From Deltaproteobacteria bacterium (GTDB lineage Bacteria > Desulfobacterota > Desulfobacteria > Desulfobacterales > Desulfobacteraceae), in NCBI GenBank assembly GCA_027858995.1, contig JAQIBP010000140.1, positions 1 through 46,809 of the forward strand: 46,809 bases of DNA, written 5' to 3'. Positions 42,911 through 46,809 of the stretch are shown here, piece by piece; the first letter of the stretch is position 1, and each line of letters begins with the position of its first letter. The notes under the pieces are model-generated. The model had not been told where the DNA came from. It did not search any database and was given only the letters and a program-made list of their open reading frames with translations. A program made the translations under genes and the position numbers.

Positions 42911-43244
42911 AATTTTTGATGTTGTAGTTGTTCCTTTTCCTTTTACTGATCACAATACCGATAAAAAACGACCGGCATTAGTCTTATCTGATCACGATAT
43001 ATTTAATGAGCCAACTCAAAATTGCGTTCTAACCATGATAACCAGCGATAGAAATCCAGATTGGCCTCTTGATGTAAAAATCGGCAGCCTGCAAAAAGCC
43101 GGGCTTTCAGCACCATCCAAGGTTCGCATGAAAATATTTACTTTAGATAGTCGTCTTATTATAAAAAAAATAGGTGGGCTGTCTAACAAAGATCAGAAGA
43201 TTTTGAAAGAAAATCTTAAGAAATTAATGTGTTTGGAGACATAG
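42900..43244 (+). CDS. mazF: MazF/PemK-family endoribonuclease toxin
   Basis: About 114 residues from the GTG at 42900, chosen because GAAGAGG precedes it by 6 bases and it gives the canonical N-terminus (TYKIFDVVVVPFPFTDHN). Further motifs: KKRPALVLSD, NCVLTMITS and LSAPSKVRMKIFTLDSRLI, as in MazF/PemK. It cleaves single-stranded mRNA. ATG codons upstream (42882, 42885) are alternatives. Confidence 0.9.
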   Translation: MTYKIFDVVVVPFPFTDHNTDKKRPALVLSDHDIFNEPTQNCVLTMITSDRNPDWPLDVKIGSLQKAGLSAPSKVRMKIFTLDSRLIIKKIGGLSNKDQKILKENLKKLMCLET

Positions 43245-43315
43245 CATTGCACCTCTTATATTCAGAGAACATCTTTACATAATAATTTAAATAAAAATCT
43301 TAAAGGTAAATAGAT

Positions 43316-44497
43316 TTGGACAGATACTATAAAGAGCGTTTCCATGCTCAAAAAAATCTGATGCACAAAATAGCTGATTTAATGGAAGCAAACAAAATCA
43401 TTGAAACGGTAAGAGAAGAACTTCGCCGTATCATTCCCAATGCCATGGAGGTGTGTATTCTCCTGCTTGATCCTGATGCAGATAAATACACCAGCCCTCT
43501 GCAGTGTGCCCTCTATGACAATCCTGTCAACTGTCAATCATGTAAGCGGGACCGCCCGGCAGTACAAAAAGCCATTTTACAAAAAAAAGCGGTAATCGTC
43601 TCCCAGAGTGAACCAGTACTTCGCATGGACAACTCCCTTGTAGCAGTCGGATCAGAATATGCCATGCCGGTTTTTGTCCATGATAAGGTCCTCGGGGTTA
43701 TAAGTGTGGTGATACAGCCCTTAACCAACTATACCCGCAGGGATTTTTTTTTGATACGTGATTTTGCAGATATGCTGGGCAATATTATATTAAACTCCAA
43801 ACGCCAGTGGGAAATCACACAGGAAAAGATTCATATCAGTAAAAAACTTTCAGATCTCAGCCCTTTTGTACCGGGAACGGTGCGGCAGATGATTGATTCT
43901 AATTCTGACCTGCTGAGTAAAAAGAAAGTCAGAAGGGATGTGACCATCCTGTTTTTAGACCTGGAAGGATATACAAGTTTGAGTTCCAGCCACCCGGAAG
44001 TCGAAGTGAATGCCATTATTGAAAAGATATTTTCAAGTTTTGTCGACCCCATCCACAGATCCCACGGTGATATAAATGAGACAGCAGGAGACGGGCTTAT
44101 GATCATATTCAAGGATCATGATGCAAAGACCAATGCTATCAACGCTGTAAAGGCTGCCTTTGAAATTATCGACCGCAATAGAGCTGTTAATCAATCCTTT
44201 GACCCAGGTGTTGACCCTGTTGAGGTTAACATAGGGATTAATTCAGGTTCTGCTCTTGTGGGAATGACCCGGTTTAAGGGACTACTTGATACACGAATGA
44301 CCTTTACCGCCACTGGAACGGTAACCAATATTGCAGCACGTTTATCAGACCATGCCAAATCCGGAGATATCCTTATCGGCTCAGAGACAAAAAGAATGGT
44401 GGACGGAATATGGCCGGTGTATGATCTGGGCCCGGTCAGTTTAAAAGGGATTAAAGATCAGGTGGTGGTTTTTTCTTTGTTGAGACACCCTGAGTAA
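43316..44497 (+). CDS. GAF-domain class III adenylate/guanylate cyclase
   Basis: 393 residues. A GAF domain (about 20-165) contains a small Cys cluster (NPVNCQSCKRDRP). The catalytic domain (about 200-390) has VTILFLDLEGYTSLS and ETAGDGLMIIF with the metal-binding Asp residues, and FTATGTVTNIAARLSDHA for the transition-state Asn/Arg. It makes cAMP (or cGMP) in response to an unknown ligand. The start codon is TTG; a 13-nt copy of the start with ATG lies upstream of mazEF, suggesting the original start was displaced by insertion. Confidence 0.9.
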   Translation: MDRYYKERFHAQKNLMHKIADLMEANKIIETVREELRRIIPNAMEVCILLLDPDADKYTSPLQCALYDNPVNCQSCKRDRPAVQKAILQKKAVIVSQSEPVLRMDNSLVAVGSEYAMPVFVHDKVLGVISVVIQPLTNYTRRDFFLIRDFADMLGNIILNSKRQWEITQEKIHISKKLSDLSPFVPGTVRQMIDSNSDLLSKKKVRRDVTILFLDLEGYTSLSSSHPEVEVNAIIEKIFSSFVDPIHRSHGDINETAGDGLMIIFKDHDAKTNAINAVKAAFEIIDRNRAVNQSFDPGVDPVEVNIGINSGSALVGMTRFKGLLDTRMTFTATGTVTNIAARLSDHAKSGDILIGSETKRMVDGIWPVYDLGPVSLKGIKDQVVVFSLLRHPE

Positions 44498-44499
44498 TG

Positions 44500-44527
44500 C
44501 TCACCTCTCATAACTCAAATCTCAAAA
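44500..44527 (+). repeat. Degenerate heptamer repeat between convergent genes
   Basis: 7-mers CTCACCT, CTCATAA, CTCAAAT, CTCAAAA. It lies just after the cyclase stop and contributes the stop codon of the convergent TolB/CsgG-like gene. Confidence 0.65.
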
Positions 44528-45163
44528 AAGGTGTTTCCATATTTTCCACCCATAAGACTCCTCTGAATTTTCCAAATGGCGTTTTTTTATCAAATATTCC
44601 GGATTTTGGCGTTTTAACTTATTGATATATTCCTGTTTTTCCATCTCCATTCTTTTCCAGCTGACTGTAACACGGTCAAAGATTTTTTTATTGATTGTAG
44701 CTGCGATACGGTCTGTTTTTTTAATCAGGTCATCAATTTTTTTTGAGTTTTCAAAAAATGTCATATATTTCATGTTTTCAATATCATAGACCTTGGTATC
44801 AATACTAAAGGAACCGGACAATTCAGTAACAATGCAGGAGAGGGCAAAGTCGCTGTGGGTCTGTTGTGCAATTTCCTGGATAAGTTTGGCTTTGGAAATG
44901 TGATTAATTTCTTTAATCTGGTTTTTTATCCGGTCCCCTGAAATCACCTCTACCTTTTTGTTCCAGGAGAGACGGGAATCAAACATTTGAACTATCCCTT
45001 TTTTGATATAATCCAATTCCTGGGTTGAATTGACATGAACAGGGAGAACAGCAATGGTCTTGACTGTTTTATCAATTGCAAAAGCCTGTTCTGCTCCCAG
45101 AAAGGCTGTAAGTAAAATAAGCATTGCAAGTGTTATGCAATAAATTTGAACAGTTTTTTTCAA
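44522..45163 (-). CDS. Exported TolB/CsgG-like protein
   Basis: 213 residues with a signal peptide (about 1-29, ending EQAFA). The core KTIAVLPVHVNSTQELDYIKKGIVQMFDSRLSWNKKVEVISGDRI aligns by eye with the N-terminal domain of the 39516 protein. The C-terminal 60 residues are helical, basic and rich in Lys/Glu. Function unknown; probably periplasmic. It follows gatB by 13 bases and is co-transcribed with it. Confidence 0.75.
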   Translation of the reverse strand: MKKTVQIYCITLAMLILLTAFLGAEQAFAIDKTVKTIAVLPVHVNSTQELDYIKKGIVQMFDSRLSWNKKVEVISGDRIKNQIKEINHISKAKLIQEIAQQTHSDFALSCIVTELSGSFSIDTKVYDIENMKYMTFFENSKKIDDLIKKTDRIAATINKKIFDRVTVSWKRMEMEKQEYINKLKRQNPEYLIKKRHLENSEESYGWKIWKHLF

Positions 45164-45176
45164 GGTTAATCTCTCC

Positions 45177-46604
45177 TTAGAGTTTGGAGTTTAATAATTT
45201 TGTTACAATCCCGGGATCAGCCTTGCCCCGGGTTTTTTTCATGATCTGTCCCATGAAAAAACTGAAAAGTTTGGTTTTGCCGTTCCTGTATGCTGTTACC
45301 TCATCAGGGTTTTTTTTGATGATTTTATCAACCATTGCTTCAAGTTCTGATTGATCAGACAGCTGTTCAAGCCCTCTCGCCTTGACTATGGTTTCTGGAC
45401 TTTTTAAGCTTGAAACCATCTCTTCAAACACTGTTTTGGCAGCATTGGTATTGATTGTTCCAGATTCAATAAGAGATAAAAGCCTTGAAAATGATTCAGC
45501 CAAGACAGGTGACTGACTTATGCTTATTCCTTTTGCATTGAGCATGCCAAGCAGAGTTGTCATGATCCAGTTGGCAGCCTGTTTTTTATCCTTCAAAGGT
45601 GCTGCTGTTTTTTCAAAAAAGTCGGCAAGTTCAATGGATGAGGTTAAGACCCAGGCGTCATCACGGCTTAGTTTATACTCTTTCATGAATCTTGAAACCT
45701 TCTCATGGGGCAGTTCAGGCATTGTTTTATTAACTGAGCTTATCCACTCATCATCTACAATGAGCGGCACAAGATCAGGATCGGGAAAATATCTGTAATC
45801 ATGTGCCTCCTCTTTGCCTCGCATGGATATTGTCCTGTTTTTTACAGGATCCCACAACCTTGTCTCCTGGATGACTTTATTACCTTCTTCAAGTACATAG
45901 GTCTGCCGTTCAATCTCATAACTGATAGCTTTTTCAACATTTTTAAAGGAGTTAAGGTTTTTAAGTTCAGCTCTTGTACCAAACTCTTTTTGTCCGGCAG
46001 GCCTTAATGAGATATTGGCATCGCATCTGAAACTGCCCTGTTCCATATTGCCGTCACACACATCAATATACTTTAATATGGCATGGAGTTTTCTTAAATA
46101 TGCACCTGCCTGAAGGGCAGTTCTGATGTCAGGTTCACTTACAATCTCTATTAAAGGCACCCCGGTCCTGTTTAAATCCACCATGCTTCTCTGCCTTGCC
46201 GGATCATGGATAAGCTTTCCTGCATCCTCTTCCATGTGTATACGCGTAATACCTATTTTTATTGAATTTCCCTTTTTATCTTCAATATCAAGCCAGCCGT
46301 ATTCTGCTATTGGAAGAGCATATTGAGATATCTGATAGCCCTTTGGAAGATCTGGATAAAAATAGTTTTTTCTATCAAAACGGCTCTCCTTGTTTATTGT
46401 GCAGTTTGTGGCAAGAGCAGCTTTAATGGCAAAAGAGACAGCCTTCTTGTTTAAAACAGGAAGCATACCGGGCATGCCAGTACACACAGGGCAGGTATTG
46501 GCATTGGGTGGTTTTCCAAACTCGGTGGAGCAAGAGCAGAAAATTTTGGTTTTGGTCTTCAGTTGTGCATGGACTTCAAGCCCGATAACAGGTTCAAATT
46601 TCAT
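45177..46604 (-). CDS. gatB: Asp-tRNA(Asn)/Glu-tRNA(Gln) amidotransferase subunit B
   Basis: 475 residues. [42 protein letters not shown] (zinc-binding cysteines), [19 protein letters not shown] and [13 protein letters not shown] are GatB hallmarks, and the C-terminal YqeY-like tail ends TKLLNSKL. GatB activates the misacylated tRNA and transfers ammonia. It is not adjacent to gatCA (33.7-35.5 kb), which lie on the other strand. Confidence 0.96.
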   Translation of the reverse strand: MKFEPVIGLEVHAQLKTKTKIFCSCSTEFGKPPNANTCPVCTGMPGMLPVLNKKAVSFAIKAALATNCTINKESRFDRKNYFYPDLPKGYQISQYALPIAEYGWLDIEDKKGNSIKIGITRIHMEEDAGKLIHDPARQRSMVDLNRTGVPLIEIVSEPDIRTALQAGAYLRKLHAILKYIDVCDGNMEQGSFRCDANISLRPAGQKEFGTRAELKNLNSFKNVEKAISYEIERQTYVLEEGNKVIQETRLWDPVKNRTISMRGKEEAHDYRYFPDPDLVPLIVDDEWISSVNKTMPELPHEKVSRFMKEYKLSRDDAWVLTSSIELADFFEKTAAPLKDKKQAANWIMTTLLGMLNAKGISISQSPVLAESFSRLLSLIESGTINTNAAKTVFEEMVSSLKSPETIVKARGLEQLSDQSELEAMVDKIIKKNPDEVTAYRNGKTKLFSFFMGQIMKKTRGKADPGIVTKLLNSKL

Positions 46605-46643
46605 ATATTTGTCTTTTATATTTTAGTTTAACAATAACCTGTT

Positions 46644-46672
46644 TTTATACCCTTGATATGTATATTAATCAA
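46644..46672 (-). promoter_or_regulatory. Promoter of gatB
   Basis: On the minus strand TTGATT (46672-46667), 17 bases, TATAAA (46649-46644). It lies 40 bases before the gatB ATG. Confidence 0.5.
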
Positions 46673-46809
46673 TATTTTTTTTATTGTGTTCCTGACTATT
46701 TACCATAAGGTTTTCTGCTTCTACATTATTGGGCAATACAAAAATTTTTATATGTAAAACCAACAACTTGATGAACATATTTTTAAGAAATTTCAAAATA
46801 GTACCATAT

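Noticed and set aside
1-46809. CRISPR array, IS element or intact transposase/integrase
   Set aside because: No regularly spaced repeats, no DDE or tyrosine recombinase frame and no terminal inverted repeats were found.

Overview
The window looks like AT-rich chromosome of a sulfate-reducing Desulfobacterota bacterium, most likely Desulfobacterales/Desulfobacteraceae (Desulfobacula/Desulfobacter-like). Seen directly: a complete dsrMKJOP operon (28.0-22.9 kb, minus), a propionate/pyruvate transcarboxylase cluster with a biotin-carrier fusion (2.0-5.8 kb), multihaem c-type cytochromes, and small families common in this group (DUF6868-like, DUF6125-like, RsbRD-type). The genus is inference.

Layout. 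0-0.8 kb: edge-truncated small membrane protein and a YajD-type HNH protein (minus). 1.2-6.5 kb (+): DUF6125-like protein, carboxyltransferase beta (12S), small assembly subunit, 5S-biotin carrier fusion, zinc-ribbon protein. 11.3-6.5 kb (minus): rplU-rpmA-obgE-nadD-rsfS-gpmI and an HsdR-N-like protein. 18.0-11.5 kb (minus): a copper/haem redox cluster with two CuA-type domains, one type-1 cupredoxin, a pentahaem cytochrome, CcdA, a TlpA-type thioredoxin and a polyferredoxin. 19.8-18.3 kb: YHS protein, SHOCT protein and lgt. 22.3-20.0 kb: DinJ/YafQ toxin-antitoxin pair and a divergent radical SAM protein. 28.5-22.9 kb: RsbRD-type protein and dsrMKJOP. 28.8-30.75 kb: PagL-like outer-membrane protein, a zeta-like toxin islet at the 3' end of tRNA-Ser(GCU), and tRNA-Ser(UGA). 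30.9-37.6 kb (+): acidic protein, argS, SPOR protein, gatC, gatA, small protein, mutL. 37.8-39.35 kb: hipBA islet. 39.5-46.6 kb: TolB/CsgG-like beta-propeller protein, porin, mazEF, GAF-adenylate cyclase, and on the minus strand gatB plus a second TolB/CsgG-like protein.

How the genes work together. The transcarboxylase genes couple methylmalonyl-CoA/propionyl-CoA to oxaloacetate/pyruvate, and DsrMKJOP links the quinone pool to dissimilatory sulfite reduction. The copper/haem cluster reads as a self-contained periplasmic electron-transfer module with its own thiol-reduction pair (CcdA-TlpA), which could serve CuA and haem assembly. No recognisable terminal catalytic subunit is present, which makes it the best candidate for an undescribed respiratory or detoxification system here.

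The second strong signal is structural. Four toxin-antitoxin modules lie within about 22 kb. Two are bracketed by exact or near-exact duplications of the 3' end of the neighbouring host gene: 66/66 nt of tRNA-Ser for the zeta-like pair and 32/33 nt of mutL for hipBA. A third (mazEF) is flanked by a 13-nt copy of the 5' end of the next gene. Further oddities are a dispersed family of degenerate 7-bp repeats (one copy inside mutL), a start-stop (ATG TAA) at the natural start of the SPOR gene, and a porin leader hairpin presenting a copy of the ribosome-binding site in its loop.
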